Positions 23,795 to 32,394 of a DNA stretch of 64,000 bases are shown in pieces. Origin of the DNA: Chryseobacterium gleum (GTDB lineage: Bacteria; Bacteroidota; Bacteroidia; Flavobacteriales_F; PHOS-HE28); assembly GCA_945872795.1 (NCBI GenBank), contig CAMCAZ010000005.1, positions 22,999 to 86,998 on the forward strand. Direction: 5' to 3'. How positions within the stretch are numbered: position 1 is the first letter of the stretch; every line of letters starts with the position of its first letter. Under the pieces are notes generated by a model. The model saw nothing but the letters and a program-made list of their open reading frames with translations. It was not told the origin of the DNA and did no database searches. The position numbers and the translations under genes are program-made.

Positions 23795-26230
23795 ATGCGC
23801 ATCTCCTGGAACTGGCTCAAGCAGTACATCGATACGGACCTGACCCCGCAGCAGGCGGGAGCGATCCTCACCAGCACCGGCCTCGAGACAGAAAGCGTGG
23901 AGCTCCATGAGCCCATCAAGGGCATGCTTGCCGGAGTGGTGGTGGGCCATGTGCTTCAGTGCCGCAAACACCCCGATGCCGACCGACTGAGCGTGACCCT
24001 GGTCGACCTCGGGCAGGGCGAACCCGTGCAGATCGTGTGCGGCGCACCGAACGTGGCGGCCGGACAAAAGGTGCTGGTGGCCACCGTCGGTGCCAATCTG
24101 TGCATGACGGACGGCACCTGCATCATCATCAAGAAGAGCAAGATCCGCGGACAGGAGAGCCAGGGCATGATCTGCGCCGAGGATGAACTGGGGCTGGGCC
24201 ACGACCACGATGGCATCCTGGTCCTGGACCCGAGCGCCGTGGTGGGCACCCCCGCTGCGCAACAGCTGGGCCTGGTGAGCGACCATGTGCTGGAGATCGG
24301 CCTCACGCCCAATCGGACCGATGCCATGGGGCATGTGGGGGTGGCGCGCGACCTGATCGCTGCGGTCAACCATCGCGAGGGGCGTTCATTGGAATTGAAA
24401 TTGCCCGATGTCTCCGCGTTCGCACAGGATGATGAGGCACGCAGCATCGTCGTCTCCGTGCAGGATGCGAAGGCCTGCCCTCGATATGCCGGGCTGACAT
24501 TGACGCAGGTGCAGGTGGGGCCATCGCCTAAGTGGCTGCAGGACAGGCTCGGGTCCATCGGCCTGAAGCCCATCAACAACGTGGTGGACGTGACCAACTA
24601 CGTGCAGCACGAGCTGGGGCAGCCGTTACATGCGTTCGATGCCGATCAACTGGCCGGTGGACGCATTGTCGTGCGCATGGCCTCGGCCGCGGAACCCTTT
24701 TTGACCTTGGATGGCAAGGAGAGGAAGCTGGATGCCGGTGACCTCGTGATCGCCGATGCGAAGGATCCCGCGTGCATCGCCGGCGTGTTCGGCGGTGCGG
24801 CAAGCGGTGTCAGCGAGGCCACCACCACGGTGTTCCTGGAGAGCGCCTGCTTCGATCCCAGCACCATCCGTCGGACCGCCCGGCGCCATGGCCTGAACAC
24901 CGATGCATCCTTCCGTTTCGAACGTGGTGTGGACCCGGAGATCACCGTGTATGCGTTGAAGCGCGCGGCATTGCTGCTGAAGGAGGTCGCCGGCGCGCGC
25001 ATCAGTTCAGCCATCACGGACATCGATCACTCGCCGAAGCAACGGGTCGAGGTGCACCTGAAGTTCGCCGACCTGGAGCGGCTCGCCGGGTTGCACATCC
25101 CTGCCGATCAGGTGGTGCGTATCCTCGAACTGCTCGACTTCCGGATCCGCGAACGCAACGCTGTGGGCATCCACCTGCAGGTGCCGGCCTACCGTGTGGA
25201 CGTGCGTCGCCCGGCGGATGTGATCGAGGAGGTGCTGCGGATCCATGGTTACGATCATGTGCCATTGCCCGCCCACCTGTTGCTCCCTCCCGTGCTGCAG
25301 GATGCCCTCACCTTGGAGAGCCTTCGCCAACAGAGCGGTCAGCACCTTGCCGCCCGCGGGTTCCGGGAGGTGATGACCCCTTCGCTCGTCAACGGTGAGC
25401 GCACGGTGCGCAGCGGTTCCCACGAAGCTGCACAGCTCGTCACCCTCGCCAATCCGCTGAGCGCCGAACTGGATGTGCTGCGCCCCACGATGCTCACCGG
25501 CATGCTGCAGGCCATGGCCTATAATGTGAACCGCCAGCAACGCGATCTGCGCTTCTTCGAGCGGGGACGCACCTACGTGGAGGCGAAGGGCCGGACCGTG
25601 GAGACCGAGACCTTGGGCATCGCCATCACGGGAAAGCACGCGCGCGAGCGTTGGCGCAGTGTGGACCGCAAGGCCGAACTGGCCGACGTGAAGGAGGAAC
25701 TGGAGGCGCTGTTCGAACGCTTGGGCGTGAACGCGCTGGCCACTTGGGAGCCCATTGAACACGCCTTGCTCGAGAACGCCCATGCCGTACAGGTCAACCG
25801 CCGTACGCTGGGCCTGATCGGCGAGGTGAGCAGGACCCACCTGAAGGTTCAGGACCTGGCCCAGTCCGTGTATTTCGCCGAAGTGGATGAGCAGGCCCTG
25901 CTCGACGTGTGCCGTGCACAGGTGATCGGCTTCAACGAGGTCTCCCGCTTCCCCAGCGTGCGTCGCGATCTGAGCCTGCTGCTGGACAAGGCCGTACGCT
26001 TCGAACAGTTGCGCAAGCTGGCCTTGAACGCCGAACGCAAACTGTTGCGCGAGGTGGATCTCTTCGATGTCTATGAAGGCGACAAGTTGCCTGCGGGAAA
26101 GAAGAGTTATGCGCTCAGTTTCATCCTCCAGGATGTGGAGAAGACCTTGACCGATGAACAGGTGGACAAGGCCATGGGCCGCATCCGCCAGGCTTTGGAG
26201 AAGGAGGTGGGCGCGGAGTTGCGCGGGTGA
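23795..26230 (+). CDS. pheT: Phenylalanyl-tRNA synthetase beta subunit
   Basis: Charges tRNA-Phe together with PheS, which is not in the window. From the ATG at 23795 (MRISWNWLKQYIDTDLTPQQ, the standard start) the protein has 811 residues, the expected length. The tRNA-binding OB domain is near 40-150 (GVVVGHVLQCRKHPDADRLS and VCGAPNVAAGQKV), the B3/B4 editing region near 200-400 (RFERGVDPEITVYALKRAA), B5 after it, and the class II-like domain next. The C-terminal anticodon-binding fold ends with FPSVRRDLSLLLDKAVRF and YALSFILQDVEKTLTDEQV. The first 21 codons in the track are not conserved. It ends in a TGATCA shared junction with convergent ppa. Confidence 0.96.
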   Translation: MRISWNWLKQYIDTDLTPQQAGAILTSTGLETESVELHEPIKGMLAGVVVGHVLQCRKHPDADRLSVTLVDLGQGEPVQIVCGAPNVAAGQKVLVATVGANLCMTDGTCIIIKKSKIRGQESQGMICAEDELGLGHDHDGILVLDPSAVVGTPAAQQLGLVSDHVLEIGLTPNRTDAMGHVGVARDLIAAVNHREGRSLELKLPDVSAFAQDDEARSIVVSVQDAKACPRYAGLTLTQVQVGPSPKWLQDRLGSIGLKPINNVVDVTNYVQHELGQPLHAFDADQLAGGRIVVRMASAAEPFLTLDGKERKLDAGDLVIADAKDPACIAGVFGGAASGVSEATTTVFLESACFDPSTIRRTARRHGLNTDASFRFERGVDPEITVYALKRAALLLKEVAGARISSAITDIDHSPKQRVEVHLKFADLERLAGLHIPADQVVRILELLDFRIRERNAVGIHLQVPAYRVDVRRPADVIEEVLRIHGYDHVPLPAHLLLPPVLQDALTLESLRQQSGQHLAARGFREVMTPSLVNGERTVRSGSHEAAQLVTLANPLSAELDVLRPTMLTGMLQAMAYNVNRQQRDLRFFERGRTYVEAKGRTVETETLGIAITGKHARERWRSVDRKAELADVKEELEALFERLGVNALATWEPIEHALLENAHAVQVNRRTLGLIGEVSRTHLKVQDLAQSVYFAEVDEQALLDVCRAQVIGFNEVSRFPSVRRDLSLLLDKAVRFEQLRKLALNAERKLLREVDLFDVYEGDKLPAGKKSYALSFILQDVEKTLTDEQVDKAMGRIRQALEKEVGAELRG

Positions 26231-26761
26231 TCACTTCACCTGCCAACGCTGCACCGTGGCCATCGCATCGGCCTTGCCCTTCACGGCGATCAGTTCCGCA
26301 CCGTCCTCGGGGTCATAGTTCAGCAGCCAGGTCACGAGGATGTCCCGCGCTGCTTCGGGCAGTTCGAGGAGGTCGTCCGCATCCACGGTACGGAGCGCCG
26401 GGTCCACGGGTAGGGCGATCAGCTTGTCGTCGCGCTCACCGGCATCGAGCAGCTCGATGATGCCGATCGCTTCCACTTCCAGCACGGTGCCGCTGGGTAA
26501 GGAGCCGCAGAGGACGAAGACATCCACCGCGTCGCCATCGCCACCCTCCTCCTTGTTCATTTTGGTGCCCGGGATGAAGCCATAGTTGGCGGGATAGGGC
26601 AGGAAGCGGATCATGCGGGGCACCCCGTTGCGCAGGTCGATAGGGAAGCTGTTCGTTGCCGGGTCGTACTGCCGTTTCTCCGCACTGCCGGCCGGGATCT
26701 CGATCACTGCGTTCAGGATGCCGGGACGGGCCAGGGGGGCGAGGTTCTCCAAGTCGTTCAT
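26231..26761 (-). CDS. ppa: Inorganic pyrophosphatase (family I)
   Basis: Soluble Mg-dependent enzyme that hydrolyses pyrophosphate and so drives biosynthetic reactions. At 176 residues it is the bacterial hexamer size. Visible are VIEIPAGSAEKRQYDP, RFLPYPANYGFIPGTK, the signature DGDAVDVFVL with the metal-binding aspartates, VEAIGIIELLDAGERDDKLIALP and a C-terminal GKADAMATVQRWQ. Its upstream region holds copy A of the duplicated leader (26804-26866), starting 42 nt before the ATG, so its expression may be coupled to that of the T9SS cargo gene behind it. The two are separate units because a terminator-like hairpin lies after the cargo gene. Confidence 0.94.
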   Translation of the reverse strand: MNDLENLAPLARPGILNAVIEIPAGSAEKRQYDPATNSFPIDLRNGVPRMIRFLPYPANYGFIPGTKMNKEEGGDGDAVDVFVLCGSLPSGTVLEVEAIGIIELLDAGERDDKLIALPVDPALRTVDADDLLELPEAARDILVTWLLNYDPEDGAELIAVKGKADAMATVQRWQVK

Positions 26762-26803
26762 GGGGGAAGGGGCCGGCTGTGATGGAGCGGTGGGGGTGGA
26801 GGT

Positions 26804-26866
26804 GTCGGTTCACTCTCATACACGGAGCCGACCGCCGCGGGGTTGGGTGCGACCGAAAATTAATCC
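26804..26866 (-). promoter_or_regulatory. Duplicated leader, copy A (upstream of ppa)
   Basis: Read on the minus strand: TAATTTTCG (-7-like), 4 nt, CACCCAACC, 16 nt, CGTGTATG. It aligns without gaps to copy B at 28310-28372; over the 59-bp core I count 45 identities concentrated in three blocks. A hairpin (26804-26832) has stem GTCGG/CCGAC, five pairs, and loop CTCCGTGTATGAGAGTGAA. In copy B the loop differs at one base while the stem differs with partly compensating changes. It is either a transcribed RNA leader downstream of the -7 box, or an ECF-type promoter with -35 ACCCAACC and -10 CGTGTATG. Confidence 0.6.
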
Positions 26867-26885
26867 ACCGGCCATCCCCGAACGC

Positions 26886-26917
26886 AGTAGCGCCCCGCAT
26901 TGCTGCGAGGCGCTACT
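26886..26917 (-). terminator. Hairpin after the T9SS cargo gene
   Basis: AGTAGCGCC and GGCGCTACT form a 9-bp perfect stem with a further GCA/TGC pairing inside the loop. It lies 20 bp after the stop codon of the Cys-repeat protein. There is no long T-tract, as is frequent in this phylum. Confidence 0.6.
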
Positions 26918-26936
26918 GGAAGGATCGGACGGCGGA

Positions 26937-28289
26937 TCAATCCGCTTTCACGAACCGGATGCTGATGTTGTGTCCTTTGCTGTCGGTGGCGCGCAGGGTG
27001 TAGATGCCGGCCGGCAGGTCGGTGGTGTCGAAGCGGTTTTGGCTGCGGCCGGCGTTCATCGTGCGGCTCTCCTGGCGTACTTCGCGACCGTTCACATCGA
27101 AGAAGCTCACGCGCAGTAGGCCGTCAGCCGTGGCTACCAGCGCCAGGTTCAGGTCGCCATTGCTGGGGTTCGGCCAGATGGCGGCATTCGTCAGCTCCTG
27201 CATCTCAGTGATGGAGGTGGTCAGCGGGTTCTGCACGTTCAGCGTGAAGCCATCGGTGCGCTCCGTGTTCGCCAAGTGGTGGCCACCGAGCACCATGCCG
27301 TTCAGCGTGCCGTTCTCGCCGATCGAGATGGTATCGCAGGAGGTGCTGGTGCAGCCGCTGGCATCCGCAATGGTGAGGCAGAGCAGGTAGGGGCCGTTCT
27401 GGCTGTAGGTGTGCGTGGGGAAGGGGTCAGTGCTGCTGGTACCGTCACCGAAGTTCCAGAGATAGGTGAGCGCGCCATTGCCGGTGCTCAGGTTCCACAC
27501 CCACACTTCGTTGGGCACGGGCAGGCTGTCCTGGCCATAGGCCTGGATCACCCAGAAACCCGCCTGGCAGGGCAAGCCGCCACCACTGGTGCAGTTGCAG
27601 TTGGCGTCCCAGGTGCCGATGAAGTTGGTGCCAGGCGTCCAGCAGGGCGTTCCGGGCAGGTTGTCCCCGTTCAGTACGCCGAGGCAATCATAAGCGCCGC
27701 CGGTGGTGTCGGAAACACAGATGCAATCAGGGCTCCAGAAGCCGCTGACACCGGTGGCCGGGTTGGTACAGGGCATGCCGGGCATCGCAGGACCGTTGGG
27801 TACGCCCTCGCAGTCGACCACGGCATTCAGTTCACATGTGCAGTTCGTGCTCCAGACACCGGCCAGGCCAAGTGCCGTGGTGCATGCGGTGCCGGGCAGC
27901 GCACTGCCACCGGGCACTCCCAGGCAATCGGGTGTGCCGCCACCACCGCAATTCAGGACCACCATGATCGAATCTGAACCGGAAGGGTCCACCTGGTACT
28001 GGCCCACTGCGGTGAGCATGGCGCCGTTGCAAGCCACATTGAACGTGAAGGCGCCACCAGGGCTCTGCATCCAAGCCACGGTATCAAAACCGCAGTTCAC
28101 GAGGTCGAGCGTGTAGCTCCAGGAAGGTTGCGTCCCGGGCATGGACGCGATGGTCACCTGGCTGTTGGGCATGCATCCCTGCACCATGCCGGTGATGAGG
28201 ATGGGATAGGGAGGTATGGGCTGTGCGAAGGCGGCCAGCCCAAAGAGGGTGGCGGCTGCGAACAGCATGGAGCGGAATGCGTGTTTCAT
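26937..28289 (-). CDS. T9SS-sorted surface protein with Cys repeats and PKD domain
   Basis: Predicted secreted surface protein of 450 residues, function unknown. A Sec signal peptide ends near FAQP (residues 21-24). Three Cys repeats of about 33 residues follow at 121-153, 159-191 and 201-233, each of the form DCxGVxxG, PGxxC, GxWxxxCxC (for example DCLGVPGGSALPGTAC). A PKD domain follows at about 260-322 (TYLWNFGDGTSSTDPF, THTYSQNGPYLLCLTI). The last 85 residues are a type A T9SS sorting domain (AIWPNPSNGDLNLAL, FFDVNGREVRQ, LPAGIYTLRATDSKG). It is thus a likely client of the PorV-PorU system encoded upstream. Leader copy B lies just before it. Confidence 0.87.
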   Translation of the reverse strand: MKHAFRSMLFAAATLFGLAAFAQPIPPYPILITGMVQGCMPNSQVTIASMPGTQPSWSYTLDLVNCGFDTVAWMQSPGGAFTFNVACNGAMLTAVGQYQVDPSGSDSIMVVLNCGGGGTPDCLGVPGGSALPGTACTTALGLAGVWSTNCTCELNAVVDCEGVPNGPAMPGMPCTNPATGVSGFWSPDCICVSDTTGGAYDCLGVLNGDNLPGTPCWTPGTNFIGTWDANCNCTSGGGLPCQAGFWVIQAYGQDSLPVPNEVWVWNLSTGNGALTYLWNFGDGTSSTDPFPTHTYSQNGPYLLCLTIADASGCTSTSCDTISIGENGTLNGMVLGGHHLANTERTDGFTLNVQNPLTTSITEMQELTNAAIWPNPSNGDLNLALVATADGLLRVSFFDVNGREVRQESRTMNAGRSQNRFDTTDLPAGIYTLRATDSKGHNISIRFVKAD

Positions 28290-28309
28290 GGTCGTGAGGT
28301 TCGGTTATC

Positions 28310-28372
28310 GGGCGTTCACTCACATACACGGAGCGTCCCCTTGCCGGGTTGGGTGGCCCACGAAATTAATCC
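28310..28372 (-). promoter_or_regulatory. Duplicated leader, copy B (upstream of the T9SS cargo gene)
   Basis: Minus strand: TAATTTCG (a -7 box), CACCCAACC, 16 nt, CGTGTATG, with the hairpin at 28310-28338: stem GGACG/CGCCC (four of five pairs) and loop CTCCGTGTATGTGAGTGAA. The 3' arm ends 20 nt before the ATG at 28289. Spacing between all blocks equals copy A except that the -7 box is one base shorter. Confidence 0.6.
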
Positions 28373-28379
28373 TCTTCCC

Positions 28380-30407
28380 TTACCCCAGCGCCCCGTCGAT
28401 CACCGCATCCTCCGCTTCGTTCGGCAGGGTCACTTTCAGCAGCGGCGTGCGCTTCATCTCCTGCTCGATGCTCCACACCGCGTTGGGGTTGCGGGCCCAG
28501 GCGCGGCGCGCAATGCCGTTGTTCACGTCCCAGTGCAGCATGCTCTTCAGGCGACGGTCACTGTCGGCGCTTCCGTCCAGCACCATGCCGAAGCCGCCGT
28601 TGATCACTTCGCCCCAGCCCACGCCACCACCGTTGTGCAGACTGATCCAGGTGGCGCCGCGGAAGGCATCGCCCACGAAGTTCTGCACCGCCATGTCCGC
28701 GGTGAAGCGGCTGCCGTCGCGGATGTTGCTGGTCTCGCGGTACGGACTGTCCGTGCCGCTCACGTCATGGTGGTCGCGGCCCAGCACGATCGGTGCGCTG
28801 ATGACCCCGGCCTTGATGGCCGCGTTGAAGGCCTCGGCGATGCGGATGCGGCCCTCGCTGTCGGCGTAGAGGATGCGCGCCTGGCTGCCCACGACCAGCT
28901 TGTTCTGCTGGGCGTTGCGGATCCAGTGCAGGTTATCCGCGATCTGCTGGCGGATGGCCTCGGGTGCTTCGTGCAACATGGCCTCCAACACATCACCGGC
29001 GATGCGGTCGCTGGTGGCCAGGTCCTTCGGGTCGCCGCTCGCGCACACCCAGCGGAAGGGACCGAATCCATGGTCGAAGCATAGGGGACCCATGATGTCC
29101 TCCACGTAGCTCGGGTAGCGGAACTCCTCGCCCTCCGACCCGCCGATCTCCGCACCGGCGCGCTTGCTCTCCAACAGGAAGGCATTGCCGTAGTCGAAGA
29201 AATACATGCCCTGCGCGGTGAGGCTGTTGATGGCCTTCACCTGGCGCTTCAGGCTGGCCTGCACGCGCTGCTTGAACGCTGCCGGGTCCTGCACCATCAG
29301 CGCGTTGCTCTCCTCATAGCTCAGGCCCACGGGGTAGTAACCGCCGGCCCAGGGATTGTGCAAACTGGTCTGGTCGCTGCCCAGGTCCACGTTGATGTTC
29401 CGCGCGGCGAGGCGCTCCCATAGGTCCACGATGTTGCCGAGGAAGGCGATGCTGTGCGCCTCGCCCTTCCGCTGCCAGGCCAGGGCGGCGTCGATGCAGG
29501 CATCCACGTCGCCGATCACCTCGTCCACCCAACCCTGGCTGTGGCGTTTGTGGGCCGCAGTGGCGTTCACTTCGGCGCAGATGGTCACCACCCCGGCGAT
29601 GTTGCCTGCCTTGGGCTGGGCGCCGCTCATGCCACCCAGACCGGAAGTGACGAAGAGCTTGCCGCTCGTGCCGGGCGATCCCTTGATCATCCGGCAGGCG
29701 TTCAATACGGTGATGGTAGTGCCATGCACGATGCCCTGCGGACCGATGTACATGTAACTGCCCGCTGTCATCTGGCCATACTGCGTCACACCGAGGGCGT
29801 TGAAGCGCTCCCAGTCATCGGGCTTGCTGTAGTTGGGGATCATCATCCCATTGGTCACCACCACGCGCGGGGCGTCAGCATGGCTGGGGAAGAGGCCCAT
29901 GGGGTGGCCGCTGTACATCACCAGGGTCTGCTCCTCGGTCATCTCCGAGAGGTATTGCAGGGTGAGGCGGTACTGCGCCCAGTTCTGGAATACTGCACCG
30001 TTGCCCCCGTAGGTGATGAGCTCATGCGGGTGCTGCGCCACGGCCGGGTCCAGGTTGTTCTGGACCATCAGCATGATGGCCGCCGCCTGCTTGCAACGCG
30101 CGGGGTAGTGTTCGATCGGCCGCGCATGCATCGGGTAGTCCGGACGCAGCCGGTACATGTAGATGCGGCCGTGGGTGTTCAGTTCATCGGCGAACTCGGG
30201 CGCCAGCGTGGCGTGATGCTTCGGGTGGAAGTAACGCAGGGCATTGCGCAGGGCCAGCTTCTTCTCCTCGGCGCTCAGGATGTCCTTGCGCTTGGGGGCG
30301 TGGCTTACCGACGGATCCAACGGCCGGGCGGGCGGGAGGACATCAGGGATGCCTTCGCGGATGGTCTGTTGGAAGAGAGCGAGGTCGGACTGCGTCAAGG
30401 TGGCCAT
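28380..30407 (-). CDS. hutU: Urocanate hydratase
   Basis: Second step of histidine degradation, converting urocanate to imidazolonepropionate with tightly bound NAD. The 675-residue protein is of the longer urocanase type. Visible features: LRYFHPKHHATLAPEFADEL near 55, the glycine-rich stretch FVTSGLGGMSGAQPKAGN near 255, LGSDQTSLHNPWAGGYYPVG near 340, VCASGDPKDLATSDRIAGDV, and NGGGVGWGEVINGGFGMVLD near 595. No other hut gene is in the window. Its -7 box TAGTTTTG (30424-30431) lies 16 nt from the ATG. Confidence 0.93.
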   Translation of the reverse strand: MATLTQSDLALFQQTIREGIPDVLPPARPLDPSVSHAPKRKDILSAEEKKLALRNALRYFHPKHHATLAPEFADELNTHGRIYMYRLRPDYPMHARPIEHYPARCKQAAAIMLMVQNNLDPAVAQHPHELITYGGNGAVFQNWAQYRLTLQYLSEMTEEQTLVMYSGHPMGLFPSHADAPRVVVTNGMMIPNYSKPDDWERFNALGVTQYGQMTAGSYMYIGPQGIVHGTTITVLNACRMIKGSPGTSGKLFVTSGLGGMSGAQPKAGNIAGVVTICAEVNATAAHKRHSQGWVDEVIGDVDACIDAALAWQRKGEAHSIAFLGNIVDLWERLAARNINVDLGSDQTSLHNPWAGGYYPVGLSYEESNALMVQDPAAFKQRVQASLKRQVKAINSLTAQGMYFFDYGNAFLLESKRAGAEIGGSEGEEFRYPSYVEDIMGPLCFDHGFGPFRWVCASGDPKDLATSDRIAGDVLEAMLHEAPEAIRQQIADNLHWIRNAQQNKLVVGSQARILYADSEGRIRIAEAFNAAIKAGVISAPIVLGRDHHDVSGTDSPYRETSNIRDGSRFTADMAVQNFVGDAFRGATWISLHNGGGVGWGEVINGGFGMVLDGSADSDRRLKSMLHWDVNNGIARRAWARNPNAVWSIEQEMKRTPLLKVTLPNEAEDAVIDGALG

Positions 30408-30423
30408 GCGGGTAGGGATGCTC

Positions 30424-30431
30424 CAAAACTA
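30424..30431 (-). promoter_or_regulatory. -7 box TAGTTTTG of hutU
   Basis: Exact TAnnTTTG match on the minus strand, 16 nt before the hutU ATG. Confidence 0.55.
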
Positions 30432-30583
30432 CGGGGCTTCGGGCACCCTGCTAAACACGCGGCAGGGCGTGTGGTTCAGCGCCCAATGCTGCCCAAAGCA
30501 GAGCAATGTGATCGTGATCAGGAGGGCGGATAGGATCCGAATGGCTTTCGGAACCTTGAAGAAAACAAAATGCGACAGATGCC

Positions 30584-30832
<249 letters not shown>

Positions 30833-30953
30833 CTAGGACGGTTGTAAAGATGCCGGGCCCGGTGTACGCCGGGGAGACCTTGGCACGTTGTTTCCACGAT
30901 CACTTGTGCACGCTGGGCGCCCTAACGGCCCTTCGGCCCCCTGTCGGCAGGGG

Positions 30954-30961
30954 TAGTTTCG
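30954..30961 (+). promoter_or_regulatory. -7-like box TAGTTTCG of the glucosaminidase gene
   Basis: TAGTTTCG ends 11 nt before the ATG at 30973 and excludes the longer ORF start at 30790. Confidence 0.5.
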
Positions 30962-30972
30962 CCCTTCAACCC

Positions 30973-31992
30973 ATGGAGAACCCCGGAATGTTGCATTCAC
31001 CCAAGGTCCTGCGCTCGCTGGTGGGGGTGTTCATCCTCCTGGTCTGTTCATCGCTGGACCTGCCCGGACAGCCCGATGGCGAGCGCCTGACGGCCGAGCA
31101 GTACATCGAGCAGTGGAAGCAGGTGGCCGTGCGCAAGATGAAGGAGCACGGGATCCCGGCCTCCATCACCCTGGCCCAGGGGCTGCTGGAGAGCGGCAAC
31201 GGCAACAGCAAGCTGGCGCGGGAGGCCAACAACCACTTCGGCATCAAGTGCACACCCGACTGGACCGGGGGCAAGAGCTACCACGACGACGACAAGAAGG
31301 ACGATTGTTTCCGCAAGTACAAGGACGCTGCCCAGAGCTTTGAGGACCACGCCAAGTTCCTCCAGAAGCCGCGCTATGCCGCACTGTTCGAACTGAAGCC
31401 CACGGATTACGAAGGTTGGGCCAAGGGGCTGAAGAAGGCGGGCTATGCCACCGACCCGGCCTATCCGCAGAAGCTCATCAGCCTCATCGAGCGGTACCGG
31501 CTGAACGACCTGGACCGTGGGGTGGACGTGACGTACAAGCCCGCATCGAAGCCGGAGGCCAAGCCTGCGCCCACGCGTACCGGACGACGTTCCGGCGGGG
31601 GAGGTGATGTGATCACCATCGGCGCAGCGCGACCGGTGGAGAAGTTCGAGGGGCGCATCAAGTTCGTGCGGGCCAAGCAGGGCGATACCTACCGCAAACT
31701 GGCCGAGGAACTGGAGATGACCCACGGTATGCTGGCGCGCTGGAACGACATGGACAAGGAGGCCGCACTGGCGGAAGGGCAACGGGTGTACATCCAGCCC
31801 AAGCGCAATGCCTCGAAGACCGTTGCCACCCACACGACGAAGGAAGGGGAGTCCCTCTGGGGTGTGAGCCAGCAGTATGGCGTGAAGCTCTCCCGACTGG
31901 CCCAGTACAACGACCTGCCCGAGAATGCCCGGCTGCAGGCGGGGCAGCAGATCGCGTTGCGGAAGCCCAAGCGATCGTTCAACGACCGGTGA
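30973..31992 (+). CDS. Secreted glucosaminidase with two LysM domains
   Basis: Predicted peptidoglycan hydrolase (endo-beta-N-acetylglucosaminidase, GH73-like) acting in the cell wall. From the ATG at 30973 it has 339 residues. A signal peptide is present (VLRSLVGVFILLVCSSLDLPGQ). The glucosaminidase domain spans about 38-180, with HGIPASITLAQGLLESGNGN carrying the likely catalytic Glu, and REANNHFGIKCTPDW and CFRKYKDAAQSFEDHAKFL after it. A Pro/Lys-rich linker leads to two LysM domains, FVRAKQGDTYRKLAEELEM (about 233) and HTTKEGESLWGVSQQYGVKL (about 287). It is convergent with the truncated haemoglobin gene, and their 3' ends overlap by 14 bp. Confidence 0.9.
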   Translation: MENPGMLHSPKVLRSLVGVFILLVCSSLDLPGQPDGERLTAEQYIEQWKQVAVRKMKEHGIPASITLAQGLLESGNGNSKLAREANNHFGIKCTPDWTGGKSYHDDDKKDDCFRKYKDAAQSFEDHAKFLQKPRYAALFELKPTDYEGWAKGLKKAGYATDPAYPQKLISLIERYRLNDLDRGVDVTYKPASKPEAKPAPTRTGRRSGGGGDVITIGAARPVEKFEGRIKFVRAKQGDTYRKLAEELEMTHGMLARWNDMDKEAALAEGQRVYIQPKRNASKTVATHTTKEGESLWGVSQQYGVKLSRLAQYNDLPENARLQAGQQIALRKPKRSFNDR

Positions 31993-32350
31993 CGCGGTGC
32001 GCCATGACGCCCGCTATGGTGCGTGCCCGCTGCTTGGCCTCGTCGGCCTTGGGGCCTGTGAACAAGCTGTCCACGGTGTGGTCGAAGAGGCTCAGCCAGC
32101 GTTCGAAGTGCTCGGGTTCCATGGGGATGCGCTGGTGCAGGTGCACATGGGCCGTCATCGGATCGCCCTGGTACTTCCGGTCACCGAAGAGCACCATCTC
32201 CCAGAACGAGGCGATCAGGGGGATGTGGTGGTCCCAGTCCAGGGTAGTGAAGAAATGCCCGATGAGCGGGTCGGGGCGTGCTCTGGCATAGAACGCTTCG
32301 ATCAGCGCACGCACATCGGCAGGCGTGGAGAGTTCCCGTGTTCCCGGCAT
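31979..32350 (-). CDS. Group III truncated haemoglobin
   Basis: Small haem protein of 123 residues, thought to bind oxygen or handle nitric oxide. The sequence fits the group III (trHbP) pattern: DVRALIEAFYARARPDPLIG, HFFTTLDWDHHIPLIASFWE, and MTAHVHLHQRIPMEPEHFERW with the likely proximal His. It is followed by LFDHTVDSLFTGPKADEAKQRA. A CATCTTTG sequence, one base from the -7 consensus, lies 4 nt before the ATG. It is in line with, but 44 bp after, the trkA gene end. Confidence 0.88.
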   Translation of the reverse strand: MPGTRELSTPADVRALIEAFYARARPDPLIGHFFTTLDWDHHIPLIASFWEMVLFGDRKYQGDPMTAHVHLHQRIPMEPEHFERWLSLFDHTVDSLFTGPKADEAKQRARTIAGVMAHRVTGR

Positions 32351-32354
32351 GGCG

Positions 32355-32362
32355 CAAAGATG
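32355..32362 (-). promoter_or_regulatory. -7-like box CATCTTTG of the truncated haemoglobin gene
   Basis: One mismatch to TAnnTTTG on the minus strand, 4 nt before the ATG. Confidence 0.3.
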
Positions 32363-32394
32363 GGCGCATGCGGAGGCGGGCGGACTGACGAGCC

